Source: Candidatus Fermentibacterota bacterium
GTDB taxonomy: Bacteria; Fermentibacterota; Fermentibacteria; Fermentibacterales; Fermentibacteraceae
Reading direction: 5' to 3'
DNA length: 26,825 nt
Assembly (NCBI GenBank): GCA_002748705.1
Contig: PDSZ01000007.1
Location: 1 to 26,825 of the forward strand
Both the position numbers and the translations under genes were made by a program. Under the pieces are notes generated by a model that saw only the letters and a list, made by a program, of their open reading frames with translations, did no database searches and was not told the origin of the DNA. Positions 1 to 8,503 of the stretch are shown here, piece after piece (within the stretch, counting starts at the first letter, position 1; every line of letters starts with the position of its first letter).

Positions 1-169
1 CCTGCAGAGTATGCCTGAAAAGGCAGTAGGGGGAGTGTAGCCTCATCACTTGAGTGCCGCATTGAAGCCGGTGATTGGGTCCGAAATCTCTATGAAATGA
101 TACCGAATCCTATCCATTGACGAGAAGTGAACCAGAATCAGGCAGAATTCAGTGAAAAATCAGCCCTGA

Positions 170-421
170 ACGAGGGGATATGAGAAATCCGGGCTAGAAC
201 CATTTCCGGACATCGCTATAGAAACTGCTGATCATGTTACTGCAGCCAGATTTTTCAATAAATGCCGATCAAAGGGAATTCAGGGATCTAACACTGATTT
301 CTTAATATGTGCAGTTGCAGTACGACGAGAATTGGCTATTTACACCACTGATAAGGATTTTCAGCAGTATGTAAAGCATCTCCCAATAGTTATGCATGAG
401 ACAAGAAGAATTAAATCTTGA
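170..421 (+). pseudogene. VapC-like PIN-domain toxin, C-terminal remnant
   Basis: An open stretch of 83 codons lies between an upstream stop (167-169) and a TGA at 419-421, with no start codon or 5' half. The translation contains NTDFLICAVAVRRELAIYT followed by TDKDF, the usual end of PIN-domain ribonucleases (VapC family). There the acidic residues of N-T-D and T-x-D-K-D-F help bind the metal. An intact VapC is about 130 residues, so roughly half remains. No matching antitoxin is visible upstream, and the first 169 bases carry stops in all plus frames. The family is known to cut tRNA or rRNA, but this copy should be inactive. The PIN assignment rests on motif recognition only. Confidence 0.6.
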
Positions 422-1041
422 GATGTCCTGCTTTCTTGTGATTTTTTTATGTCTGAGATATTTACTATAACAAGTAATGTATAGCATATTCCTTGAAACT
501 CCGGGAGCTATACTGGAAACTCTCGACATACTGAAAACCCTGACGAACCAGACAGGTACGAACCACATTCTCGCCGCAGAGGCGTTCCGCAGAATAGAGG
601 AACTCAGGCCAATCCTGCTTGAAGCGGTTGAATATGCCGCTTCGAACTCTGTGAAGGTATTGAAGACCGATTCAATCTGCACCTGAACGCTCTGTTCATA
701 CTGGCAAGGGCCAGGGTCCACGAGGGCTCGCCATGAAGATATGCATGAACAGGTCATACAGAGCTGATTCCTGATTTCGCCGAATGTGAAAAACTACTTC
801 TGTCACAGAATACCGGCATCCCTGTTCGACGGTAATCTCGAATCACTGAAGGAATTTCTTGAAAAGCCGAGACTGGGTGAGGACGCATACCTGACATTCT
901 GAAAACCCTGTGCCTTCCGGCAAAGAAGGACATGGTCAACAGAGAGGATACCGCAGAGTATCTGGGAAAGCAGAGCTAAAGCGAAAAAACTTCAGGACAG
1001 GCAGGCAGAGCCTGGTAAAGTGGTGAAGCTGCTGAGAAAGA
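422..1041. other. Degenerate non-coding stretch
   Basis: About 620 bases without a convincing intact gene. An ATG frame at 477-686 gives a 69-residue helical peptide (centre RRIEELRPILLEAVEYAAS). A second frame continues it through about 738 (FNLHLNALFILARARVH), as if one gene had been frameshifted near 660-670. Further short open pieces at 800-900 and 910-980 also look protein-like but end quickly. I do not recognise the parent gene. The stretch reads as decayed accessory DNA between the PIN remnant and the transposase remnant. Confidence 0.4.
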
Positions 1042-1632
1042 ATGGATGAATCAAGCATTCAGCTGATAGGAGAAGTTCAACAGCCTATCCAGGCAGTACC
1101 CGGTCATCCAAGACTTGTAGATGATGAATATGTGTGTAACGGAGTTGCAAGTATCTTTCTCGAAGTTGAACCACTTGGAAGCAAGCGGCAGGTTGACATC
1201 ACTGAGCGACGGACAAGGATTGACTGGGCTCACTTCATCAGGGATATGCTTGAAGAACGCTATCCAGAAGCAAAGAAGGTAGTACTGGTATTGGATAATT
1301 TGAACACACATGGCCTGGCGTCCCTATATGCAGCATTTCCTCTGGAAACAGCAAGAAAGCCGGCCGAGCGCCTGGAAATACACAACACACCGAAACACGG
1401 AAGCTGGGTTAACATTGCAGAAATCGAACTCAGCGTATTGAAACGCCAATGCCTCTCCGGCCGTATCCCTGAAATCAGCAAAATGCGATCAGAAGTAAAA
1501 GCATGGAATACGGATAGAAATAGTCGTCAAACCAAAGTTGACTGGCATTTCGCAACAGAGGATGCTCGAATCAAACTCAAGCACTTGTATCAGAAGCTTT
1601 ATAGTGTACTAGCATACAGCAGCACAAAATGA
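1042..1632 (+). pseudogene. IS630-family transposase, DDE half only
   Basis: The 196-residue frame matches the C-terminal catalytic DDE_3 half of IS630-family transposases. It starts at MDES (first Asp, residue 2), has LVLDNLNTH (second Asp, residue 85) and HGSWVNIAEIELS (Glu, residue 127), and ends with VDWHFATEDARIKLKHLY. The family is normally about 340-370 residues, with an N-terminal helix-turn-helix region. Immediately upstream the frame has stops at 1033-1035 and earlier, and no other frame in the preceding 300 bases encodes that region. The element is therefore truncated and presumably immobile. The three catalytic residues are intact, so loss of the DNA-binding half is the main defect seen. 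Confidence 0.8.
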
Positions 1633-1653
1633 AAAATACCAGCATTGTGAATG

Positions 1654-1668
1654 TAGGATAATATCCTA
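1654..1668. repeat. Perfect 7-bp palindrome with a second half-site at 1691-1697
   Basis: TAGGATA, one base, then TATCCTA forms a perfect inverted repeat at 1654-1668. The right arm TATCCTA recurs at 1691-1697, inside the spacer of the promoter at 1677-1705. It could be an operator for the ATPase gene downstream or a relic of the IS630 end. The sequence alone cannot decide. Confidence 0.4.
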
Positions 1669-1676
1669 AACCAACA

Positions 1677-1705
1677 TTGACAGTATTGGGTATCCTATGT
1701 ATTAT
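1677..1705 (+). promoter_or_regulatory. Sigma70-like promoter for the DUF4143 ATPase gene
   Basis: A consensus TTGACA at 1677-1682 is separated by 17 bases from TATTAT at 1700-1705. Transcription would start near 1712, at the AGGAGG ribosome binding site (1712-1717) that lies 4 bases before the ATG at 1722. The leader would be extremely short, so the true start may be slightly different. Confidence 0.6.
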
Positions 1706-1721
1706 TTGAGCAGGAGGTTAC

Positions 1722-2966
1722 ATGGAACCATTACGTTTGAAAAGGTTGATTGAGGACCAGCGACAGGAGTTTCTGGCGAAGAAGCCGGGTGTTATAAGGG
1801 AAGTGAAATGGAGAGATTTGCTCTCCCTGGAGCGCATTCTTGCGGTAACCGGAATCAGGAGGGCTGGTAAATCAACACTATTGAGGCAAATTGCTGAAGA
1901 AGAAAAGTATTCCTTCGCATACTTGAATTTCGACGATATCAGGCTTTCAGGTTTTCAGGAAGATGATTACACAACAATTCTTTCCAGCTACTCTGCTCTC
2001 AGTGAAAAAACAGTGTTTCTCTTTGATGAGATACAAATGGCACCTGCCTGGGAACGGTTTCTCAGGCGTCTGCATGATATTGGCAGAATGGTCGTTGTTA
2101 CCGGTTCGAACACTTCCATACTGAGTGATGAACTCGGAAGCCATCTTACAGGAAGGTATCTGAAGCAGGAACTCTTTCCATTCTCCTTCCGTGAGTATCT
2201 TCGCTTCTGTGGAAACAGTCAGAAAATGCCGGTATCAACAGCTGAAGCTGATATTCTTCTGAAGTGCAGTATTGAATACATGGAAAACGGTGGGTTTCCT
2301 GAGTATCTGCCCAATCAGAGAAGAGAACTTCTAGAGCATCTGTTCATAGATATAATCACCAGAGATATCATTGCCAGACACGGAATTCAGGGGAGAAGTG
2401 GTTTTAGGGATCTGGCTCTTTATCTAATGTCCCACGCCGGTTGTCGGATGTCATATGGTAAACTTGCTGGCACAATGGGTTTCAGAAGTGCTACTTCTGC
2501 GAAAGAGTATCTGGGATTCATGGAAGATGCATACCTTCTATTTCAGCTGAGAAGGTTCGACTGGTCACTTAAACGAAGCATGCTCTCTCCGAGAAAGATC
2601 TATCCGATAGACAATGGATTGAGTTCTGCTGTTTCGTTTAACATCTCTCCCGATAGAGGACACAAGCTGGAGACAGCTGTTTTCCTGGAGCTGAAAAGAA
2701 ACGGGGAAGTCTGGTACTACTCCGGAAAGTCAGAATGTGATTTCATTGCCGGAAACAGCTCCAGTCGCAGCTGTATTCAGGTTTGCTGGTATCTTGATAA
2801 TGAAAACCGCCAAAGAGAATTGAGAGGGCTCAACGAGGCAATGGATTTCTTCAAGCTGAATACCGGCACCATAGTCACACTGAATCAGGAAGAAGTTATA
2901 GAAGAGAACTCCGGAAAAAGAATAAGTGTGGTGCCTTTCTGGAAATGGGCTCTTGATCACAACTGA
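1722..2966 (+). CDS. AAA family ATPase with DUF4143 domain
   Basis: This 414-residue protein has the architecture of the AAA_14-DUF4143 family. The N-terminal P-loop is GIRRAGKST, with Lys50. Walker B is FLFDEIQ, with Asp102-Glu103. VTGSNTSIL follows as a sensor-like motif, then LTGRYLKQELFPFSFREYL, typical of the family. The C-terminal half (about 240-400) contains the DUF4143 region, with KIYPIDNGL, ETAVFLELKR and a SGKSECDFI segment resembling a degenerate nuclease-like fold. Length is normal for the family. The start is well supported by AGGAGG and the upstream promoter. These ATPases are widespread in anaerobes, and their cellular role is mostly unproven. The gene stands alone and is convergent with the following minus-strand gene. 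Family assignment is secure; function is unknown. Confidence 0.9.
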   Translation: MEPLRLKRLIEDQRQEFLAKKPGVIREVKWRDLLSLERILAVTGIRRAGKSTLLRQIAEEEKYSFAYLNFDDIRLSGFQEDDYTTILSSYSALSEKTVFLFDEIQMAPAWERFLRRLHDIGRMVVVTGSNTSILSDELGSHLTGRYLKQELFPFSFREYLRFCGNSQKMPVSTAEADILLKCSIEYMENGGFPEYLPNQRRELLEHLFIDIITRDIIARHGIQGRSGFRDLALYLMSHAGCRMSYGKLAGTMGFRSATSAKEYLGFMEDAYLLFQLRRFDWSLKRSMLSPRKIYPIDNGLSSAVSFNISPDRGHKLETAVFLELKRNGEVWYYSGKSECDFIAGNSSSRSCIQVCWYLDNENRQRELRGLNEAMDFFKLNTGTIVTLNQEEVIEENSGKRISVVPFWKWALDHN

Positions 2967-3099
2967 GCAAATACCTGATGTGTACAACCTCCCAGTCAAT
3001 TGTTTCCGTGTATGTTGAACTGTTGGTTGTTAAACCGAGAGAAGCATGAAAAAAAGGCAAGTGCTATCTGCTGAAGTTGAAATGCGGCCGGAGGATCAG

Positions 3100-5169
3100 T
3101 CAGCTGTTCAGAAAGATACCTTTTTGTTCCAGCAGCTTCATCAGCTTTTTAAGGACTTTTCTGTTTGTAACAGAAAGAGCCACAGGTGATAACCTTTCCA
3201 CATTACAGCCGGCAAGGTCTACAATCAGAGATGCAGTCTCCTCATCAGGGCATTTTAGAACCACTCCTGAGTCAGCGGTTATCCACCGGCATTCAGATGC
3301 CCAGGTTACAATAGCCTCCGATACATTTGCAGGTACCCGGCCATGTGAATACTGAGATAGGAGAGAGAGCATTCTATCAGAGGTAGCTCCATCACCCACA
3401 GCACTGTATACGCTTGATGATGTTATTTTCAGAAGACATCCGCTGGAAAAACCTGTTCGGTGAGTGAAACTGCTCAATGCGATTTCAGCTACAGTATTAG
3501 TACCATCGAATCGAATCATGAAATCAGGTTGTACAACTACAGGGTTTGTCTCAGGCTCTTCAAGTTCGAATACATCTGAGTCTCCTGCGAAAAACCTTCC
3601 TGCACTGGAAAGCTCAATAACCGGAGTTGTTTCATTGCCTGCTTTAGTAAAAGCTGTATTCAGCAGGCCCAGAGGAATGACTGTTTCTCTTAGATAGTCC
3701 TCAAGATTCTGTCTCCAGAGGCTTTCCATCTCTTGCTCTTCAACTACATACTTCTTTTCTAAAGTCTCAGATTCCTGTTTGTTCAGCAGAGGAGCGCCTG
3801 AATGAAAGAGTACTGCCAGCGGATTGTTCTGCTCACACTGGTAGCCCAGAAACGACTCAAGGGTAACAGGGTTGACCGTATCCGCCAGATTCTGCAGAGT
3901 GTGGTACAACGATTCTGTCAGATCTGTCTCAACAAAGTGAGAGAAGTTGATCTTTCTCACTGCCTCAAAGCTGAACATGATAGAGGTACCCTTCCCCCAG
4001 ACATCTCGGTTGAAGCAGTCTCTCTTCAGATCAAATCGAGGAGGAATATGTTTTTCAAGAATGGCCTTCAGCTTTTCAGCAAAGCTTCCCTTAAGCCACT
4101 GCTTTCCCGATTCTGTCACTGTGAAGAAAAGCTTTCCTTTTTGAGTTACAATGCCACCATACTCTAGAATGCGAGCTTCAAGGATAGCGCTGCATATTCG
4201 TTTATGTGGAGTGTAGCATTTCCGGAATGGAACATGTTCAGGCAGACTAATCATCCTGTCGGATAGTTCCTTCTCACTCCTGGCGTAGAGTTTACCTGTA
4301 CTTTTTACCACAGGTAAAGGGTTTCTTGCAGCTTCCACAAGCAGTTCAACGGTGTCGTGTAACCTGAAAGGGGGAACCTGAAATGTTTCCCATGAATGGC
4401 TGACAAGCTCCTGTGGCTTGAAATAATCCGGGTTAAGGAACTTGTATATTGGTAGTGGTAAATGAACATAGAATGAGAGATCCACTGAGCTGAAATTAAC
4501 AAAGATCAGCATGTTCTCCAGCAGAAGAGTAAAAGCTTCAATCACTATTTCATAATCACACTCAGGAACCAGCAGCGGCATGTAACCAAATTGCATCCAA
4601 TGCACAGGATGAGATATAATCTTTCTGAGTATGTTCTTCGCACAGACAAATACTTCATTAAAGTGATCTATCTTGGGATCATCTGAATTGCTGTCTATGG
4701 GGAAGCCTGTCTCCCATTCTGAAACATCTCTGCATCTAAGGAAGCTGGCTGCCCAGGCTGCTCCACTAACCTGTATTGCAAGATCAGTTTCTTCCCACCT
4801 GTTGTTGCGTTTCAGGCGGGTAATCTCTTCCCGTTCTTTTCTGGTGTAGAACATCTTGAGATAAGCAATAACTCTCCCCAGGGGAATATCTATAACTTCG
4901 TTCTCATTATTTCTCAGCTGATACAAAGCATGAAAGATTCTGTGATAATGATTCCCGGTCCTTGTGAAGGAAAGCTTTTCTCCTGAAGCTGATACTGATA
5001 TCAAACCGCATGAAGCAAGGCTGTCTGCTGTATCAACTGGAACACCATCTGCATCAGTCACACCTGGTTCCATCTTGAACAGAAAGTATTCTTTGTCTTC
5101 AAGACGAAGTTCTTCCCACAGGCAGACAACATCAAGCATTTCAACCCAGTTTGTATTCAGAAGTTTCAT
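3100..5169 (-). CDS. Helicase-associated (XPB/Ssl2 N-terminal-like) domain protein
   Basis: I place the start at the ATG at 5169 (MKLLNTNW), which has AGGAATGAGAG upstream on the minus strand. A TTG at 5217 would add 16 residues. The product is about 689 residues with no P-loop or DEAD motif, so it is not itself a helicase. The C-terminal third has NPVVVQPDFMIRFDG, LSSFTHRTGF and VYSAVGDGATSDRMLSLL, followed by VPANVSEAIVTWA. This pattern is that of the helicase_C_3 / XPB-Ssl2 N-terminal domain (PF13625 type). The N-terminal two thirds is unassigned. It is divergent from the primase-helicase gene at 5557, whose motor is XPB-like, so a partnership in which this protein supplies a DNA-recognition module is plausible but inferred. 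Family recognition is by eye. Confidence 0.75.
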   Translation of the reverse strand: MKLLNTNWVEMLDVVCLWEELRLEDKEYFLFKMEPGVTDADGVPVDTADSLASCGLISVSASGEKLSFTRTGNHYHRIFHALYQLRNNENEVIDIPLGRVIAYLKMFYTRKEREEITRLKRNNRWEETDLAIQVSGAAWAASFLRCRDVSEWETGFPIDSNSDDPKIDHFNEVFVCAKNILRKIISHPVHWMQFGYMPLLVPECDYEIVIEAFTLLLENMLIFVNFSSVDLSFYVHLPLPIYKFLNPDYFKPQELVSHSWETFQVPPFRLHDTVELLVEAARNPLPVVKSTGKLYARSEKELSDRMISLPEHVPFRKCYTPHKRICSAILEARILEYGGIVTQKGKLFFTVTESGKQWLKGSFAEKLKAILEKHIPPRFDLKRDCFNRDVWGKGTSIMFSFEAVRKINFSHFVETDLTESLYHTLQNLADTVNPVTLESFLGYQCEQNNPLAVLFHSGAPLLNKQESETLEKKYVVEEQEMESLWRQNLEDYLRETVIPLGLLNTAFTKAGNETTPVIELSSAGRFFAGDSDVFELEEPETNPVVVQPDFMIRFDGTNTVAEIALSSFTHRTGFSSGCLLKITSSSVYSAVGDGATSDRMLSLLSQYSHGRVPANVSEAIVTWASECRWITADSGVVLKCPDEETASLIVDLAGCNVERLSPVALSVTNRKVLKKLMKLLEQKGIFLNS

Positions 5170-5556
5170 TACTCTCATTCCTGTCAGCAAGAAAACCAAT
5201 CCACCGATTCGCATCAATATATCTCAAGCGAGCTAAACTGGAAACAGATTGGAACGGGAGACGAGGATTTTCATCAGTACCTGAAGTCTGTTGAAGGAGT
5301 TGTTACCACTGAGACACACACATTCTTGCAGGTGGCGGCTGTGTGGACAGGGAGCAACAGGAAAGAATACCAGGCAAGTGCAAGGGTATCGGGCAGCCGG
5401 GAAACATGGATGGAGGAGCTGGCCATACCGGAACTTAAATGCCAGTAAAGCATAAACTGGTGGCAGAAAAAGCATTATGATGTAACAGGTTGATACTCTG
5501 TTGACGGCCTTTATTATTGGTTTGAATCAGCAGAACAACTCTTTTCTGGAGCGCTA
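5170..5556. other. Divergent intergenic region with an ORF remnant
   Basis: This space separates two divergent genes. From about 5218 to a TAA at 5446-5448 the plus strand is open in one frame without a start codon (for example TFLQVAAVWTGSNRKEYQA). It looks like the tail of a lost gene, possibly a pilin- or secretion-type protein, but I cannot name it. The promoter for the downstream primase-helicase lies at 5490-5517. No clear promoter was found for the minus-strand gene. Confidence 0.4.
5490..5517 (+). promoter_or_regulatory. Sigma70-like promoter for the TOTE primase-helicase
   Basis: TTGATA at 5490-5495, a 16-base spacer and TATTAT at 5512-5517 each match the consensus at five of six positions. 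A start near 5524 would leave a leader of about 30 bases before the TTG start codon at 5557, which has GGAG at 5548-5551. Confidence 0.5.
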
Positions 5557-7884
5557 TTGAAAAACGAGGTTGAAAAACTCAGAGCGGAGAACCGAAGACT
5601 CAGGGGTCTTCTGAATAAGCATGGAATAAAATGGCAGATCAAAGCAGGGGAAGAGAGCAAAGAAACCCGCAGGAAGTTTACCTCAGGGGATAAGATTAAA
5701 CTCTTCAGGGATCTCTTCAGAGGCAGAAAGGATGTCTTTGCACTTCGCTGGGAGGCAAAGAGTGGAAAATCCGGTTACTCACCTGCTTGTGCTAACGAAT
5801 GGAAACCTGGTGTATGCGGCAAACCCAGGGTAAAATGCGGAAGCTGCAACACAAGGAAGCTGCTTCCTTTGACAGATAGTGTAATCTACGATCACCTTTC
5901 TGGAAAGCATACAATTGGGGTTTATCCTCTTCTTCAGGATGACAGCTGCAGATTCCTGGCTGTGGATTTTGACGGAGGAAAATGGCGGGAGGAATCACTT
6001 GCTTACAGAAACACCTGTGCAAAGTTTGAAGTACCGGCATACCTGGAAGTATCCCGCTCCGGCAGGGGAGCACATGTGTGGGTATTCTTCAGTGAACCGG
6101 TCCCGGCTTTTTCTGCAAGAAGGCTTGGTTCAGCGCTGATCAGTGAAACCTGCAGGAGTTCCTGTCTTATGTCCCTTGAAAGTTATGACCGGTTTTTCCC
6201 AAATCAGGATACACTGCCACAGGGTGGTTTTGGGAATCTGGTTGCGCTTCCACTCCAGAAAATGCCCAGACAGAACGGATGCAGCGTGTTTGTTGATGAC
6301 GGGCTTGAACCATATGATGATCAGTGGGATTATCTCTCAGGGGTGAAGAGGATTTCATGCAACAGTATTGATTCCATTGCGGACAAACTCTGCGGAAAGG
6401 GAAATGCTCTGGATGTGGATTTCGTGGATACAGAGCAACCATGGCAGAGAAGGAAGAACAGCAAAATACAGGGCAGGCTTCCAGCAGCGATTCAGATCGT
6501 AGAGGCAAATGGAATCTATGTCAGGAAAGCCAATGTTCCCAGAAACCTTATCAACAGAATCATCAGACTTGCAGCATTCCAGAACCCGGAGTTCTACAGG
6601 GCCCAGGCCATGAGACTACCTGTGTGGAACAAACCAAGGATTATTTGCTGCGCTGAAAACTTTGACGAATACATAAGACTGCCCCGGGGATGCGGAGAAA
6701 GCCTTGCTGAACTCATGAGAACTAACGGAATCAGTTTGGAAAAAACCGATAAGCGTCTTGCCGGAAAACCATTGAAAGTCAGTTTCAGAGGAGTGCTCAG
6801 GGAAGATCAGCAAAAAGCTCTCAGTGCAATATTGAGGAATGATATCGGTGTACTCTCTGCTCCAACCGCTTTCGGTAAAACTGTTCTTGCGTCTGCCCTG
6901 ATAGCCCGCAGGCAGGTCAGCACACTTGTTCTTGTTCATAGAACAGCACTTATGCGTCAATGGGTGGAAACACTTTCATCTTTTCTTGAAGGTGAAGATT
7001 CCTCGCCGGGATTTCTGGGTGGAGGCCGGAAGAAACCCACCGGGAAAATCGATATCGGTGTGATACAGTCCATGTCCAAAATGGACTCACTGGGAAGTTT
7101 TCTTGATGACTATGGCCAGGTAATCGTAGACGAATGTCATCACATATCCGCTTTTTCATTTGAGTCCATTCTCAGGGAATCAAAGGCGAAGTTCGTAACC
7201 GGTCTCACCGCCACACCTGTCAGAAGAGACGGACACCACCCGATAGTATTCATGCAATGCGGTCCCATACGCCACAGAGTAACCAAGCGGGTTCTTCCAG
7301 CATCCAGCATGGAAGTGTGGCCGAGACCCGGTCACTCGGAGTACATTCCACAGGATGCTCCCGTTCAGGAGGTCTTCAGGTATCTGATAAACAGTTCAGA
7401 CAGGAACAGGAGAATAGCACAGGATACACTGGAAGCCTACTCGGAGGGGAGAAAAATACTTGTTCTTACCGAAAGAACCGGGCACCTGCTGACCCTGAAT
7501 GAAATGATTTCAAAACAGGCTGAAAACACCTTCCTGCTCTATGGAAGAATGACCCAGAAGCAGCGCAGGGAAGAGATCGGCCGATTGAAAGCCCTTGATG
7601 AGAGCAATCCTCTGATACTCATAGCAACCGGTAGACTCATTGGTGAGGGATTTGATCACCCCCCTCTGGATACTCTGGTTCTCGCAATGCCCGTCTCATG
7701 GCGAGGTACCCTTCAGCAATATGCGGGAAGACTTCACAGAGACCACCAGGACAAGCAATCTGTGCGGATCTACGACTACACAGAAAACACCCATCCAATT
7801 CTCAGGCGAATGTGGGATAAGCGCTTAAAAGGCTACAAGGCCATCGGGTATACCCTGAGGGGTGAGAAGGGTTTGTTTGAATAA
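5557..7884 (+). CDS. TOTE-type archaeo-eukaryotic primase fused to XPB-like SF2 helicase
   Basis: This 775-residue protein starts at TTG with GGAG five bases upstream. Domains in order: a short leucine-rich coiled coil (residues 3-23); a Cys cluster (CANEW..CGKPRVKCGSC, about 75-102) that probably binds zinc; and an archaeo-eukaryotic primase core. The core has the metal-binding DFD (Asp137, Asp139) and GRGAHVWVFF (His173), characteristic of the primase palm. A superfamily II helicase follows, with Walker A SAPTAFGKT (Lys441), DECH (525-528), GLTATP and a motif V/VI segment, TGRLIGEGFDHP then QQYAGRLHR. The motor most resembles XPB/RadD-type helicases. The combination matches the primase-helicase of the TOTE conflict systems predicted by comparative genomics. 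The expected role is priming or copying at foreign DNA, unproven. All catalytic residues are present, so it should be active. Confidence 0.88.
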   Translation: MKNEVEKLRAENRRLRGLLNKHGIKWQIKAGEESKETRRKFTSGDKIKLFRDLFRGRKDVFALRWEAKSGKSGYSPACANEWKPGVCGKPRVKCGSCNTRKLLPLTDSVIYDHLSGKHTIGVYPLLQDDSCRFLAVDFDGGKWREESLAYRNTCAKFEVPAYLEVSRSGRGAHVWVFFSEPVPAFSARRLGSALISETCRSSCLMSLESYDRFFPNQDTLPQGGFGNLVALPLQKMPRQNGCSVFVDDGLEPYDDQWDYLSGVKRISCNSIDSIADKLCGKGNALDVDFVDTEQPWQRRKNSKIQGRLPAAIQIVEANGIYVRKANVPRNLINRIIRLAAFQNPEFYRAQAMRLPVWNKPRIICCAENFDEYIRLPRGCGESLAELMRTNGISLEKTDKRLAGKPLKVSFRGVLREDQQKALSAILRNDIGVLSAPTAFGKTVLASALIARRQVSTLVLVHRTALMRQWVETLSSFLEGEDSSPGFLGGGRKKPTGKIDIGVIQSMSKMDSLGSFLDDYGQVIVDECHHISAFSFESILRESKAKFVTGLTATPVRRDGHHPIVFMQCGPIRHRVTKRVLPASSMEVWPRPGHSEYIPQDAPVQEVFRYLINSSDRNRRIAQDTLEAYSEGRKILVLTERTGHLLTLNEMISKQAENTFLLYGRMTQKQRREEIGRLKALDESNPLILIATGRLIGEGFDHPPLDTLVLAMPVSWRGTLQQYAGRLHRDHQDKQSVRIYDYTENTHPILRRMWDKRLKGYKAIGYTLRGEKGLFE

Positions 7885-7934
7885 TCCCGGGATTCACTGC
7901 CTGAGCAACTGTACCAGACTACTGATTCCGTAAA

Positions 7935-8156
7935 TCAGTCTAACTCAGTTGAGGATGTGGTTTTTCCAACTTCTTGAATTGCTTTCAGGATGTCTTTTCC
8001 AACCATGCACCAGTCATTATACAGAGCTCTGGCGTCGGTTTCCGGGCCTGTTTCAGAGATGTCGAAGTAATCACCGTATACAGAACCAATAGATCCCATA
8101 CCGGTAACGAAATCCATTTCGAATTGAAGAAAGACTGTTCTTACATCTGATTCCAT
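7935..8156 (-). CDS. Small acidic hypothetical protein
   Basis: A 73-residue product begins at the ATG at 8156 (MESDVRTVFLQFEMDF). I prefer this start because GGGAG sits 7 bases upstream, whereas the upstream ATG at about 8195 has none. The sequence is acidic and soluble-looking (GDYFDISETGPETDARALYND), with no membrane segment and no motif I know. It is convergent with the primase-helicase gene and divergent from the toxin-antitoxin operon. It could be a small accessory or regulatory protein of either neighbour. The gene call rests on the ribosome binding site and the plausible composition. Confidence 0.55.
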   Translation of the reverse strand: MESDVRTVFLQFEMDFVTGMGSIGSVYGDYFDISETGPETDARALYNDWCMVGKDILKAIQEVGKTTSSTELD

Positions 8157-8503
8157 TGAAATACTCCCAAAGTTAATTCTTACATGAATATACAACTGAA
8201 CAGGTCAGGGCGATACTGATGAAACTGCCAGGCCTGCATTCCTGATTTCCGTGCAAATTGTCCGGTACAGGCGTACTCACTTTTTGTTCAGTTGCCCATC
8301 TGAAAAAGACTCTGTGAACATCGCAGTCAGCATAAAGATCTTTACAGAAGAAAGTGCAGGGATCAGAAAAGAATTCTGCACTACATCAGGTTACTGATCA
8401 TGGATCAGCTCCCTTCATCTGTAAGAAAATAACACATTGACATAAAAGAATATATTACATAGCTTCGAAAAAACAAACCAGAGGAATGGGTAAGGAGAGA
8501 GAA
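8157..8503. other. Intergenic region between the small gene and the toxin-antitoxin operon
   Basis: No open frame of note lies on either strand. A TTGACA occurs at 8437-8442 and AT-rich TATATTAC at 8451-8458, close to the antitoxin gene. The two are too close together to form a standard -35/-10 pair, so the promoter cannot be placed exactly. This is also where an autoregulatory HTH antitoxin would be expected to bind, but I saw no clear palindrome. Confidence 0.35.

Noticed and set aside
3045..3190. Short plus-strand ORF starting MKKRQVLSAEVEM
   Set aside because: It runs into the antisense of the 3' end of the minus-strand gene and has only a weak ribosome binding site.
7921..7939. Hairpin ACTGATT/AATCAGT between two convergent genes
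   Set aside because: The stem is only 7 bp, AT-rich, overlaps the end of the minus-strand gene and lacks a T tract on either side, so I do not call it a terminator.
8437..8465. Promoter of the antitoxin gene starting from TTGACA
   Set aside because: At a 16-18 base spacing there is no good -10; TATATT lies only 8 bases away, so the pair is not acceptable.
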